A stretch of 64,000 nucleotides of DNA from Vibrio mangrovi (GTDB lineage: Bacteria; Pseudomonadota; Gammaproteobacteria; Enterobacterales; Vibrionaceae), in NCBI RefSeq assembly GCF_024346955.1, contig NZ_AP024883.1:1116001-1180000 (forward strand), in the 5' to 3' direction. The position numbers and the translations under genes are program-made. The first letter of the stretch is position 1; each line of letters starts with the position of its first letter. The notes beneath the pieces were generated by a model. The model was not told the origin of the DNA and made no database searches. It saw nothing but the letters and a program-made list of their open reading frames with translations. Below, one piece after another: positions 36,078 through 45,041 of this stretch.

Positions 36078-38021
36078 ATGCCTCGTCTGTTTATTGCTGA
36101 AAAACCCAGTCTTGGTCGTGCTATCGCCGATGTTCTGCCCCGTCCTCACCAAAAGGAGGACGGGTGTATTCGTTGTGGTAACGGGGATATCGTGACCTGG
36201 TGTATCGGACACCTTTTAGAACAGGTAGAGCCGGAAGCTTATGATGAGCGCTATAAAAAGTGGCGGCTGGAAGACTTACCGATCGTACCGCAGCAATGGC
36301 AGCTTCGCCCCCGGAAGTCATCTTCACGACAGCTGTCGGTCATTAAGAAACTACTCAAATCTTCTTTACAAATCGTCCATGCAGGAGACCCGGATCGCGA
36401 AGGGCAGCTTCTGGTTGATGAAGTTATAGAGCATTGCCGGGTAAGCCAGCAGCGCCGGGCGGCAACGGAGCGTCTTTTAATTAGTGATCTGAACCCGTCT
36501 GCGGTAAAGCGGGCATTGCAACAGATCCGGCAAAACCGGGACTTTATTCCGTTATCTGTTTCAGCGCTGGCTCGTTCCCGGGCGGATTGGCTGTATGGCA
36601 TGAATATGTCCAGAGCTTATACATTATTGGGACAGCAATCCGGTTATCAGGGCGTATTGTCGGTCGGGAGAGTTCAGACTCCTGTGCTGGGATTGGTCGT
36701 TCGCAGAGATGAGACGATTGAGAACTTTGTTCCCCGGGATTATTTCACACTCCATGCGTTGATTCCTTATGATACGGGAAATCACACTATTGATATCCGG
36801 GCCCGCTGGAAGCCGAGTGAAGCCTGCCGCCCGTGGCAGGATGATGAAGGCCGGGTATTACATCGCCCTCTGGTTGAAAATGTGGCCGGACGTATTCAGG
36901 GACAACCTGCGACTGTCACGGACTCGGAGCAAAAGCAGACCCGTCAGGCTGCCCCATTGCCTTATTCTCTGTCTGCTTTACAGATTGATGCTGCGAAACG
37001 GTATGGGATGAGTGCCCAACAGGTGCTGAATCTGTGTCAGGGACTTTATGAAAAGCATAAACTGATTACTTACCCTCGTTCTGACTGCCGTTATCTGCCG
37101 ACAGAACACTGGCAGGAAGCCGCAGTGGTCACTGCTGCAATTTCGGGTATTGTTCCTGAACTGAAACCGGCGGTGGACGAGGCAGATTTATCCCTGAAAT
37201 CCAAAGCATGGAATGACCGTAAGGTCGATGCTCACCATGCCATTATTCCAACACCGAAATCGAAGCCGGCAGGTATATTATCCGGGGATGAGCAGAAAAT
37301 TTATCAACTGATTGCCAGACAGTATCTGATCCAGTTTTATCCTCCGGCGTGTTATGCAGAATCACAGTTGGTGTTTGATATTGCCGGAGGAACATTTATT
37401 GCCAAAGGCCGGCAGATGGTCGCTCCGGGATGGAAAATCGTGACCGGATATCGTGATGATGAAAGTGATGGGATTGAAAATGTTCCGCCACTGGATAAAG
37501 GTACCGTACTGACATGTCGTGAGGGAGAAATTGGTGATCATAAAACCGAGCCGCCCCGTCCGTTTACCGAAGCGACATTACTACAGGCGATGACCGGTAT
37601 TGCCCGGTTTGTTGAAGATAAATCACTGAAAAAGATTTTGCGGGAAACCGATGGTCTCGGTACGGAAGCTACCCGGGCCGGAATTATCGACACGCTGATC
37701 AAGCGTCAGTTGTTGCAGCGGGAAGGGAAGCAGATTCGCAGTACTCCTGCCGGGCGGGGATTGATTCATGCATTGCCGGCTGAATCGACATACCCCGATA
37801 TGACGGCCCACTGGGAGCATCAGTTGCAGGATATGGCTGAAAAGAATCAGGCTTATCAGCCATTTATGGAAACACTGACCCGGCAGATCGATGATCTGAT
37901 GCAACGGGTAAAAACCTCTCCGTTACCGGATTCTTTGCGTTCATTACCACAACCAGCCAAACGCTCCCGGACCAGAAGAGCGCCAGCGAAACGTTCGGCA
38001 AGAAAGTCATCGGCCCGGTGA
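36078..38021 (+). CDS. topB: DNA topoisomerase III
   Basis: This 647-residue type IA topoisomerase decatenates DNA and works with RecQ-type helicases. The TOPRIM domain begins with MPRLFIAEKPSLGRAI and includes HAGDPDREGQLL; the catalytic Tyr is Y332 in ITYPRSDCRYLP; the SVGRVQTPVLGLVV motif is present. The C-terminus is a basic tail without zinc ribbons. I start at the ATG at 36078, since homologues begin MPRLFIAEKP; the upstream in-frame start would lie in the hairpin. No Shine-Dalgarno is visible before this ATG. Confidence 0.95.
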   Translation: MPRLFIAEKPSLGRAIADVLPRPHQKEDGCIRCGNGDIVTWCIGHLLEQVEPEAYDERYKKWRLEDLPIVPQQWQLRPRKSSSRQLSVIKKLLKSSLQIVHAGDPDREGQLLVDEVIEHCRVSQQRRAATERLLISDLNPSAVKRALQQIRQNRDFIPLSVSALARSRADWLYGMNMSRAYTLLGQQSGYQGVLSVGRVQTPVLGLVVRRDETIENFVPRDYFTLHALIPYDTGNHTIDIRARWKPSEACRPWQDDEGRVLHRPLVENVAGRIQGQPATVTDSEQKQTRQAAPLPYSLSALQIDAAKRYGMSAQQVLNLCQGLYEKHKLITYPRSDCRYLPTEHWQEAAVVTAAISGIVPELKPAVDEADLSLKSKAWNDRKVDAHHAIIPTPKSKPAGILSGDEQKIYQLIARQYLIQFYPPACYAESQLVFDIAGGTFIAKGRQMVAPGWKIVTGYRDDESDGIENVPPLDKGTVLTCREGEIGDHKTEPPRPFTEATLLQAMTGIARFVEDKSLKKILRETDGLGTEATRAGIIDTLIKRQLLQREGKQIRSTPAGRGLIHALPAESTYPDMTAHWEHQLQDMAEKNQAYQPFMETLTRQIDDLMQRVKTSPLPDSLRSLPQPAKRSRTRRAPAKRSARKSSAR

Positions 38022-38028
38022 TAAAAAA

Positions 38029-39360
38029 CTATTGGGTAGATTTTTGCAGATATGCAGCCATTTCAGATTCAGGAACCATACCGCCACCAGTGGCCCAGAC
38101 TAAATGGATGGCATTTTGCATGACCAAATCACTGAGCTGAAGACGAGAGCGGTACGCCTTATCTTCCATCACTCGGAGTGGTCCGGACATACCCGCCAGT
38201 GCTGAAGGTTCCAGCTGTATATTTTCCTGCTGACTCAGTGTCCCCAGATCATGATACAGATGTTCGTCAGTGACGGTATAGAAACCATCAATCAACCTTT
38301 CCATCGCTTTACCAACGAAACCTGAAGCCCGACCAACAGCAAGACCATCGGCTGCGGTGAGGTTATCGATACCGAGATCCTGCACAGAAATTGCGTCATG
38401 TAATCCGGTATACACGCCTAACAGCATACAGGGAGAATGAGTTGGTTCGGCAAACAGACAATGGACATGGTCACCAAAAGCTATTTTCAGGCCGAAGGCC
38501 ACGCCACCGGGGCCACCACCGACGCCGCAGGGCAGATAGACAAATAACGGATGAGTTTCATCGACAACGATGCCCAATTGATCAAATTGCTGTTTCAGAC
38601 GCAGACCTGCGACGGCGTAACCCAGAAAAAGAGTCGTGGAATTTTCATCATCGATGAAGAAACAGCGTGGATCCTGAGCTGCGGCTTTGCGCCCCTGAAT
38701 CACTGCCATACCATAGTCTTGTTCATGTTCAATCACATTGACGCCATGAGCCCGAAGCTTGTCCTTTTTCCACTGACGGGCGTCGGCAGACATATGGACT
38801 GAGACGGAAAATCCCAGTCTGGCGCCCATCATTCCAATCGATAGTCCCAGATTCCCCGTTGAGCTGACTGCAATCCGGTACTGGCCGAAAAAGTCCCGGA
38901 AACTTTGGCTCAGTAACTTGCTGTAGTCATCCGACTCAGAGAGTAATCCCGCTTCAATGGCCAGTTTTTCGGCCAGGACCAGCACTTCATAAATACCGCC
39001 TCGGGCTTTGATTGAACCGGAGATGGGTAAATGACTGTCTTTTTTGAGCATCAGACGGCCGGGAATATGGGTTCCTGCCTGTAAGGCTAGAGTCTGTAAC
39101 ATGTGGGGAATATCGACAACTTCCGACTCGATAATACCACCTGAAGATGCGGTTTCCGGAAAAGCTCGGCGGATATACGGTGCAAATCGTGTCAACCGTT
39201 TACTGGCATCCTGAATATCCTGCTCATTGAGACCAACATACGGCAACCCGTTTGTCAGAGTTGTGGAGCTTGGATTAAACCAACAAACTTCTTCCAGAGC
39301 GATCAGGTTTTCTGTCAGTGGGTATTGGGCGATCAATTGCTGAAGGTTAGGTATTGCCAT
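38029..39360 (-). CDS. dsdA: D-serine ammonia-lyase
   Basis: This 443-residue PLP enzyme deaminates D-serine to pyruvate and ammonia. The PLP lysine is K118 in SGSIKARGG; the phosphate-binding glycine loop is PCGVGGGPGGV; SSTGNLGLSIG is also typical. Length equals the E. coli enzyme. The ATG follows AAGGA. It has no dsdX or dsdC beside it; a MITE-like repeat lies in its upstream region. Confidence 0.95.
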   Translation of the reverse strand: MAIPNLQQLIAQYPLTENLIALEEVCWFNPSSTTLTNGLPYVGLNEQDIQDASKRLTRFAPYIRRAFPETASSGGIIESEVVDIPHMLQTLALQAGTHIPGRLMLKKDSHLPISGSIKARGGIYEVLVLAEKLAIEAGLLSESDDYSKLLSQSFRDFFGQYRIAVSSTGNLGLSIGMMGARLGFSVSVHMSADARQWKKDKLRAHGVNVIEHEQDYGMAVIQGRKAAAQDPRCFFIDDENSTTLFLGYAVAGLRLKQQFDQLGIVVDETHPLFVYLPCGVGGGPGGVAFGLKIAFGDHVHCLFAEPTHSPCMLLGVYTGLHDAISVQDLGIDNLTAADGLAVGRASGFVGKAMERLIDGFYTVTDEHLYHDLGTLSQQENIQLEPSALAGMSGPLRVMEDKAYRSRLQLSDLVMQNAIHLVWATGGGMVPESEMAAYLQKSTQ

Positions 39361-39380
39361 AGTTCGGTTCCTTGAACGGT

Positions 39381-39471
39381 TATACCAATCGCAGTGATTA
39401 TCTGCTCGTTCTTGCTCTCAAGTTTTTTGTCTGCGCAATTTCTGACCATCGAATTACTTTGACTGGTATTA
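39381..39471. repeat. MITE-like imperfect palindrome upstream of dsdA
   Basis: This 91-base segment starts TATACCAATCGCAGTGATTA and ends GAATTACTTTGACTGGTATTA-like sequence whose complement is TAATACCAGTCAAAGTAATT, so the ends form imperfect inverted repeats of about 18 bases. It encodes nothing. It resembles small non-coding repeats I associate with Vibrio intergenic regions; family name and copy number cannot be set here. Confidence 0.5.
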
Positions 39472-39567
39472 TTTATGTGGATGATTTTTCATCATAAATT
39501 AATGAATTTCGGTCAGGAAGTCGATGATTGCCCGGTTCTCTGACATCATTCCCCTGACCGGGGGTAT

Positions 39568-40491
39568 TTATACTCTTGCTGTTCGGGAATGTGGATGTTT
39601 TGTAAGAAGCCTCGGCAGGAGAAGCCCCAGAATCACGATGCTCATTCCGGCGAGCTGAACCGGGGAGATGCTTTGCCCCATAGCAAAAGAAGTCAGAGCC
39701 GAAAATACAGGAACACAGTTAAAGAATAGTGCAGCTCTTGCCGGGCCTAAATGTCGGACGCCATTGATCCACAGCAGATATCCGGCCACAGTGCCAAAGA
39801 TTCCGATGTAAATCACATCAAGTATTACCAGTGACGAACTGGTCATGAGTGCGTCCAATGGATGAATTCCCTCAGTTATCATACAAACGAAGCCAATCAC
39901 TACCATACCAGAAAGCATGCCTGCAATTGTGTAAGGGATGAGCGGCATCCAGCGGCTGATTTGCTGAGTCCAGAACGTATACAGGCTCCATGCCAGCATG
40001 CCGCAAAAGATCAGAATATCGCCATGATTCAGACGAAAACTGAGTAAGTAGTCGATATTCCCCTGAGTAATCACCAGTAATACGCCGCCAAGACTGACGA
40101 TCAAACTGAGTAGCTGGCGATATCCCGGTATGGTTTTCTGGGCGAATGAGGTAATTAAGGAGGTGATCACCGGGCTCAGAGCCATGATCAGAGCACCATT
40201 GGTTGCTTCTGTATACTGAAGGCCGGTAAACAGTCCGAGATTCAGTCCGCCGACACCAATGACACTGACGGCAGAGACAATCAGGTACTGTTTTCCGGTT
40301 AGATTCGGCCAGTTTATCCGGCGAATTCTGAGATAAACCAGCAAACACAATGCCGCAATGGTAAAACGCCATAAAACCAGAGAGAGTGCGCTGAGTTCCT
40401 CTAATGCATGCTTGCCGATTGGAAAGCTGCTTCCCCAGAAAAAAGTACACAGAACGAGCAGAAAAATAGCAGTAGTTGTTGAAGATCTCAT
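39568..40491 (-). CDS. EamA/DMT-family transporter
   Basis: This 307-residue inner-membrane protein has ten predicted helices in two EamA halves. LCTFFWGSSFPIGKHAL at the start and the second-half LAWSLYTFWTQ segment are typical of drug/metabolite exporters. The ATG at 40491 gives a usual N-terminus; an upstream ATG-equivalent adds an unlikely polar leader. It is divergent from a LysR gene across 92 bases, suggesting that regulator controls it. Substrate unknown. Confidence 0.9.
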   Translation of the reverse strand: MRSSTTTAIFLLVLCTFFWGSSFPIGKHALEELSALSLVLWRFTIAALCLLVYLRIRRINWPNLTGKQYLIVSAVSVIGVGGLNLGLFTGLQYTEATNGALIMALSPVITSLITSFAQKTIPGYRQLLSLIVSLGGVLLVITQGNIDYLLSFRLNHGDILIFCGMLAWSLYTFWTQQISRWMPLIPYTIAGMLSGMVVIGFVCMITEGIHPLDALMTSSSLVILDVIYIGIFGTVAGYLLWINGVRHLGPARAALFFNCVPVFSALTSFAMGQSISPVQLAGMSIVILGLLLPRLLTKHPHSRTARV

Positions 40492-40583
40492 AATGATATC
40501 CAGGTATTGTGAATCATGTAAATTCAGTGTATAGATTTTACTATTGGGATAAATAAGCAAATTCAGGATGGTATATCTCACAT

Positions 40584-41483
40584 ATGAAATCTAATTATTC
40601 TCTGGATGATATGCGTTGTTTTTGTGTCGTTGCCCGTTTGGGGAGTTTCAAACAGGCAGCGCAGGCACTCGATATGCCACTTTCTACACTGAGTCGCAGG
40701 ATTCAAAAACTGGAGCAGGATCTGTCACTGAGGTTATTTCACCGGGATGCCCATAAAGTGTTGCTCACAAATACCGGGAGACGTTACTACGAACGTACTG
40801 AAGCACTGTTTGCCGAGCTGAACGATATTGCTGAAGATCTACATGCGGATAAACATGAAGCGAAGGGAATCATCAGGATTGCTGCACCAATTAATATCGG
40901 TTCGCAGATACTGGGAGATAAACTGAACCTTTTTTTACAGCAGTATCCGAATATTCAGCTTGATCTCAAATTATCAAACAGTATTACCGATATTGATGAG
41001 CAGGCGATCGATGTTGCTTTCAGAATGGGAGTTCCGGCAGTCGATGACTGGATTGCCCGCCCGCTCTGGAATATTCGCTTTGTGGTCTGTGCCGGACCTG
41101 ACAGACAGGAATGGCATACCATCAGTCATCCGGCACTGCTGGAAAACTATCCGATCATCCTTTGTCATCCACTGAGATTGTGGGAATTGGAGAATCATAT
41201 CACCGGAGAAAACATCCAGTATCAGCCTGGTCAGAATCTCCGTTTGAATGTGGATGAATTTACCGTGACTATTGGGGCGGTCAGGACAGGAATCGGCATC
41301 GGTCTGATCCCCGATTATTATGCCAGCACATTGATTGAGCGAGGGGAAGTGGTCCGGATATTACCTGAATGGAGCAGCCACCCCCGAACTTTGCATATGC
41401 TTTACCGGGATCGGGATAATCTGCCACACCGGGTGCGGTTACTGATTAGCTTTATGCTGGAGCAGTTTAAGTCTGTAACATGA
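40584..41483 (+). CDS. LysR-type transcriptional regulator
   Basis: A 299-residue LysR protein: helix-turn-helix at residues 1-62 (SFKQAAQALDMPLSTLSRRIQKLEQDLS) and an effector-binding domain. It belongs to the subgroup whose binding domain includes IDVAFRMG and ends with a SHPRTLHMLYRDR-like segment, often regulating divergent transporters or oxidoreductases. The divergent EamA gene is the likely target. Confidence 0.9.
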   Translation: MKSNYSLDDMRCFCVVARLGSFKQAAQALDMPLSTLSRRIQKLEQDLSLRLFHRDAHKVLLTNTGRRYYERTEALFAELNDIAEDLHADKHEAKGIIRIAAPINIGSQILGDKLNLFLQQYPNIQLDLKLSNSITDIDEQAIDVAFRMGVPAVDDWIARPLWNIRFVVCAGPDRQEWHTISHPALLENYPIILCHPLRLWELENHITGENIQYQPGQNLRLNVDEFTVTIGAVRTGIGIGLIPDYYASTLIERGEVVRILPEWSSHPRTLHMLYRDRDNLPHRVRLLISFMLEQFKSVT

Positions 41484-41947
41484 TTAGGTTTCGTTGTTAT
41501 TGATGGATTTGTTATGGCAGGTTGGTCTTAGTGTATGCTTTCGGGAGCACTTATTGTGCCAGCAGGAGCATGTGACATATCGCCTATAATTTGTACTGTA
41601 TCATATGAATTTCTCTTGTTATCGTCACAGATAACAAGCTATTAACGGAATAATTTATTGTTGTATATGACTGAAGAATGATTGTCTCTTTCTGTAAATG
41701 AACTATGCTTATGGGGGCAAATTGTCACAACATGGACGATAGTTGTTCAGTCTATGGAACCTGTTGATTGATTTGTTCACATATCTATATGAATAAGAAC
41801 GAATAAACCAGAGGCAACTCTCGAGGTGATTCCAGCAATGACATATTGCCTTTTATTGGAGTCTATTGCCCTATTTCTTAGAAAAACCCTTTTATTGTTT
41901 TTGCAATGCTAAATGCTATTTGTCAAAAATATAATAACGGAGACGTC
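41484..41947. other. Intergenic region before the unrecognised 111-residue gene
   Basis: These 464 AT-rich bases contain no credible gene. They hold the perfect inverted repeat at 41615-41638 and probably the promoter of the next gene. I see no riboswitch or RNA I can name. Confidence 0.5.
41615..41638. repeat. Perfect 9-bp inverted repeat
   Basis: CTTGTTATC (41615-41623), a six-base spacer GTCACA, then GATAACAAG (41630-41638). No T-run follows, so an operator or RNA hairpin is more likely than a terminator. Confidence 0.5.
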
Positions 41948-42283
41948 ATGAAAAAATATAAAGCCGAAGTCATTCATATTAATCCAGAAGCCCGGGAAGA
42001 AGTGACATTTGATATTCATGGTTCAACTGTTGAATGTTTTCTTGGTCATGTTCCGAATGATATTCGCGAGGGGAAACACTACCTGATCACTTTCGCATTT
42101 CTTGATGATGATCTGGCAGAGCAGTTTGGGGAAGGAATTCCCGCAGTAACATCAGAACACGATGATTCTATTGAGTTATCTCTTTCGATCGGAGATGCAC
42201 CTATGGGAACAGAGTATGCGTCACTGAACGGAAAAACTATATCGATTCAGCTTGAACCGTTCGAACAATGTATGGAATCTTAA
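41948..42283 (+). CDS. Hypothetical protein, family not recognised
   Basis: This 111-residue acidic soluble protein has no signal peptide or membrane segment. The N-terminal half (KKYKAEVIHINPEAREEVTF, then VECFLGHVPNDIREGKHYLI) predicts beta strands, perhaps a small barrel; two Cys and several His are present but form no known motif. The ATG at 41948 follows GGAG by six bases; a longer in-frame start is rejected on that basis. It stands alone with long non-coding flanks, so neighbours suggest no role. Confidence 0.7.
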   Translation: MKKYKAEVIHINPEAREEVTFDIHGSTVECFLGHVPNDIREGKHYLITFAFLDDDLAEQFGEGIPAVTSEHDDSIELSLSIGDAPMGTEYASLNGKTISIQLEPFEQCMES

Positions 42284-42311
42284 TCAGTTCAGAACCGATA
42301 AAAATAGAATA

Positions 42312-42351
42312 CTGTCATCTGATAAAAATCATTGATGGCGTCAGATGGCAG
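42312..42351 (+). terminator. Possible terminator after the hypothetical gene
   Basis: CTGTCATCTGA (42312-42322) pairs with TCAGATGGCAG (42341-42351) through eleven positions, one as a G-U pair, over an 18-base loop. TTATATTTCTC follows. The long loop and mixed tail make this weak. Confidence 0.35.
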
Positions 42352-42416
42352 TTATATTTCTCTCATTTATGATCATCCTTTCTTTGTTTTCCCGTATCTT
42401 CTCAATTCTTTAAAAA

Positions 42417-42466
42417 ATACCCGAATGTACGCTCTCTGTGACTGCATCTTCAGGTCATTTGGGTAT
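42417..42466. repeat. Dispersed palindromic repeat, copy 1
   Basis: A 50-base element with ends ATACCCGAATG and CATTTGGGTAT, which are inverted repeats with one mismatch. Its 20-base right arm, TCTTCAGGTCATTTGGGTAT (42447-42466), is found exactly, in reverse complement, at 54059-54078. Confidence 0.65.
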
Positions 42467-42630
42467 ATATTCATTGAGAGTCAGTAAACATTCCGGAGAT
42501 TACCCTGATAGATTAAGATTTTTGATGTATGTCTCTTGAAGATGCAGAATCTTATATATCTGAGATCTATGGAATAGAAAATCAGTGCGTCATCATGGCG
42601 CCAGCAGAATAATTGATGAGAGAGGAAAAC

Positions 42631-43626
42631 ATGCAGACATATCGGGCTGTTCACTTAGTTGCCAGACCCCAGCAGGAAATCACTGCCGATGTATTCACTT
42701 TAGCGACAGCAAACATACCAGAACCTCAAGAGGGTGAATTTCTGATTAAGGTGACACACTTGTCTCTGGATCCGGCAATGCGTGGCTGGATGAGTGCGGA
42801 TGAAAATAGTTACATTCCGCCGGTTAAACTGGGAGATGTCATGCGTGCCAGCGGAGTCGGTGAAGTGGTGGCTTCCAGACATCCGGACTATCCCGAAGGA
42901 ACCAGAGTTATGGGGCTGACCGGAATGCAGGAATACCTGATTTCAAACGGTGCCGGAATGAATAAAGTACCGCAGGGACTCCCGACAGAAGCTGTTCTGG
43001 CTGTTATCTCACTGCCGGGAGTAACCGCTTATCATGGCTTATTTGAAGTCTTACATCCGGAATCCGGACAAACACTGGTGATTACGGCCGCTGCCGGCTC
43101 AGTTGGTTCTCTGGTCGGTCAGATGGCAAAGAATCAGGGAGTTCGGGTTGTTGGTGTTGTCGGTAATGAAGAGAAGGCCCGGTGGATTACTGAAGAGTTG
43201 GGGTTCGATGCTGCCCTGAACTACCGCGAGCAGGATTTTGCTAAGCAACTGGCGATAGCGACACCAGATGGAATCGACCTGTTTTTTGAAAACACCGGAG
43301 GTGTTGCTCAGGGGCCGATTTTTGCCCGGATGAATGCGCATGGGCGAATTGCCGTATGTGGTCTGATTGCCGAATATAATAAGGAACAGCCGGATCCGGG
43401 GCCAAGTTGGATCAATATCATTAAACGTCGTCTTTCTATACAGGGTTTCACAATGCCGGATCACTTTGATCGTTTTGCCGAATATGGTCAGGCATTAGGG
43501 GAAATGCTCGTGAAAGGGGAACTGAAATACCGGACTCACATGATTTCGGGAATTGAAAATGCTCCTGATGCGATCAAATTATTGTTTAGCGGTGACAATC
43601 AAGGGAAGTTAATCGTACAACTCTGA
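42631..43626 (+). CDS. NADP-dependent MDR-family oxidoreductase (CurA/YncB-like)
   Basis: This 331-residue zinc-independent medium-chain reductase resembles leukotriene B4 12-hydroxydehydrogenase and E. coli CurA, which reduce double bonds of enones with NADPH. An N-terminal GroES-like domain has SLDPAMRGWM; the cofactor loop reads AAAGSVGSLVGQMAK, followed by VVGVVGNEEKARW. The ATG at 42631 follows AGAGG by five bases; an upstream start six codons earlier is rejected. A strong terminator follows. Confidence 0.92.
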   Translation: MQTYRAVHLVARPQQEITADVFTLATANIPEPQEGEFLIKVTHLSLDPAMRGWMSADENSYIPPVKLGDVMRASGVGEVVASRHPDYPEGTRVMGLTGMQEYLISNGAGMNKVPQGLPTEAVLAVISLPGVTAYHGLFEVLHPESGQTLVITAAAGSVGSLVGQMAKNQGVRVVGVVGNEEKARWITEELGFDAALNYREQDFAKQLAIATPDGIDLFFENTGGVAQGPIFARMNAHGRIAVCGLIAEYNKEQPDPGPSWINIIKRRLSIQGFTMPDHFDRFAEYGQALGEMLVKGELKYRTHMISGIENAPDAIKLLFSGDNQGKLIVQL

Positions 43627-43647
43627 TACTCTGTCACTGATGTTTAC

Positions 43648-43670
43648 CGGGCTCTGAAGAGCCCGTTTTT
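43648..43670 (+). terminator. Terminator after the MDR oxidoreductase
   Basis: CGGGCTC (43648-43654), loop TGAA, GAGCCCG (43659-43665), then TTTTTG. Confidence 0.88.
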
Positions 43671-43925
43671 GTCTTTTTTCCCGTTAATTTTCTCATATTT
43701 TTTGACTTTGTTATAAAAAAGCCATATTTCATAACTATTCTTCTTTTCCTATTCATATGATTATTAAATTATTTAGCCCTGATTTGGGATAGGAACTTCA
43801 ATAAAGCCTACAGATGTTCAAGGTACCTCACTTCTGTCGCTGAGTGCTGTTATCTTAGGTTTTGTATGGATTCATACCATATGAGTGAGACAATTACCGA
43901 TCAATCAACTGTCCTGGGAGGGCAC

Positions 43926-44909
43926 ATGCTACGTCGTCTTATATTTACAATTGCTGCTGTCATGATGATTGGCAGCTGGCATCTATCTTTAGCTGCCACT
44001 TGTCCGGATTACACTGCTCTTGAGCAGACACCAACGTTGCCGACACCGGAGAAGGAGAGTTTTGACCATTTTGGCAGTCGTCTGATTTCATCACTTTATA
44101 CGCCTTATCATATGGTTCATGACGCTTTGGTGACTGAGGGAAATCAGGCAACCGTCGTTGGAAAGTTCGATTATGATATTGCGCTGCACAAAGATCTTGA
44201 AGATGAAACGGTATACGCTTATCTCTATGGCACAGGGATGAATTCATGGGAATTTCTGGGTACTTATACCACCGACTCTGACGGAAAAGTGTATGTGGAT
44301 GCCGGAAAACGGGCTGCAGGTGAATATACCGTCTATATGGTTGTTGCCGGTGACCTTTCAACGGCGACCGGTTACCTGAGCGTGATTGAACCGGGAAGTG
44401 ATGCGATTCTCTTCGATATTGACGGGACACTGACGTTAACGGATTTTGAAGAGGTTGGTGACTATCTGGGAATTAGTACGGCAAAAGCTTACAACTATGC
44501 GACAGATGTTGTGAATGCCTATAAGAATAAAAACTACCGGATTATTTATGTTACCGGTCGTCCTTACTGGCTGGCAAAAGATTCCCGTGAATGGCTGGCA
44601 TTAAAACAGATTCCGATGGCTCATCTGCATACCAATCCGAACGGAGAAATATTCCAGCCTTCAGACGTTGCTGTTTATAAAGGTGACTATATTCGTCAAC
44701 TGATTGACAGCGGGGTTAATATTGTGCGGGCTTACGGTAATGCAACGACTGATATCGAAGCCTATGCAGACGCTGGTATTGCCAAATCCAATACCTATAT
44801 TATCGGTAAACATGCCGGGGAAGAAGGGACACAGGCTCTGGGCGAAGACTACAGCGAACACTATGCGACAGTTGTAGCCAACACGCCGGTTGCCAGCTGT
44901 AGCCGGTAA
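43926..44909 (+). CDS. Secreted lipin/Ned1/Smp2-type (LNS2) HAD-superfamily protein
   Basis: This 327-residue protein has a signal peptide (about residues 1-24, cleavage near LSLAA-TCP), a beta-rich middle domain (about 75-155), and a C-terminal HAD domain with DIDGTLT at about 164-170, YVTGRP and a later DIEAYADAGI. This combination matches the LNS2 domain of eukaryotic lipins, which are phosphatidate phosphatases, and their bacterial relatives. The catalytic DxDxT is intact, so phosphatase activity in the periplasm or outside is plausible. The ATG follows GGGAGG. Substrate unproven. Confidence 0.82.
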   Translation: MLRRLIFTIAAVMMIGSWHLSLAATCPDYTALEQTPTLPTPEKESFDHFGSRLISSLYTPYHMVHDALVTEGNQATVVGKFDYDIALHKDLEDETVYAYLYGTGMNSWEFLGTYTTDSDGKVYVDAGKRAAGEYTVYMVVAGDLSTATGYLSVIEPGSDAILFDIDGTLTLTDFEEVGDYLGISTAKAYNYATDVVNAYKNKNYRIIYVTGRPYWLAKDSREWLALKQIPMAHLHTNPNGEIFQPSDVAVYKGDYIRQLIDSGVNIVRAYGNATTDIEAYADAGIAKSNTYIIGKHAGEEGTQALGEDYSEHYATVVANTPVASCSR

Positions 44910-44961
44910 CACTGGTATCGTCCTCTGAATCCAGAGGATGGAAGCCGCGAAGCAGTACCAT

Positions 44962-44997
44962 GACCGGAGCACTTGTGCTCCGGTCTGGTGTTTTTGT
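44962..44997 (+). terminator. Terminator after the LNS2 gene
   Basis: GACCGGAGCA (44962-44971), loop CTTG, TGCTCCGGTC (44976-44985) form a perfect 10-bp stem. TGGTGTTTTTGTT follows. It also lies before the convergent LysE gene. Confidence 0.82.
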
Positions 44998-45041
44998 TCT
45001 ATGAGTTGGTTTCCAATAATCGTCGGCATGACTCTCAGTCT

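Larger units (their letters stand above)
42284..42630. other. Intergenic region with repeat and hairpins
   Basis: These 347 bases contain a weak terminator-like hairpin (42312-42351) and the dispersed palindromic repeat at 42417-42466. Near 42537 the sequence TGAAGATGCAG repeats part of that element in inverted form. No gene is seen. Confidence 0.5.

Noticed and set aside
39872..40450. 192-residue minus-strand frame inside the EamA gene
   Set aside because: Out of frame with the ten-helix EamA protein; low similarity to any protein and many rare combinations.
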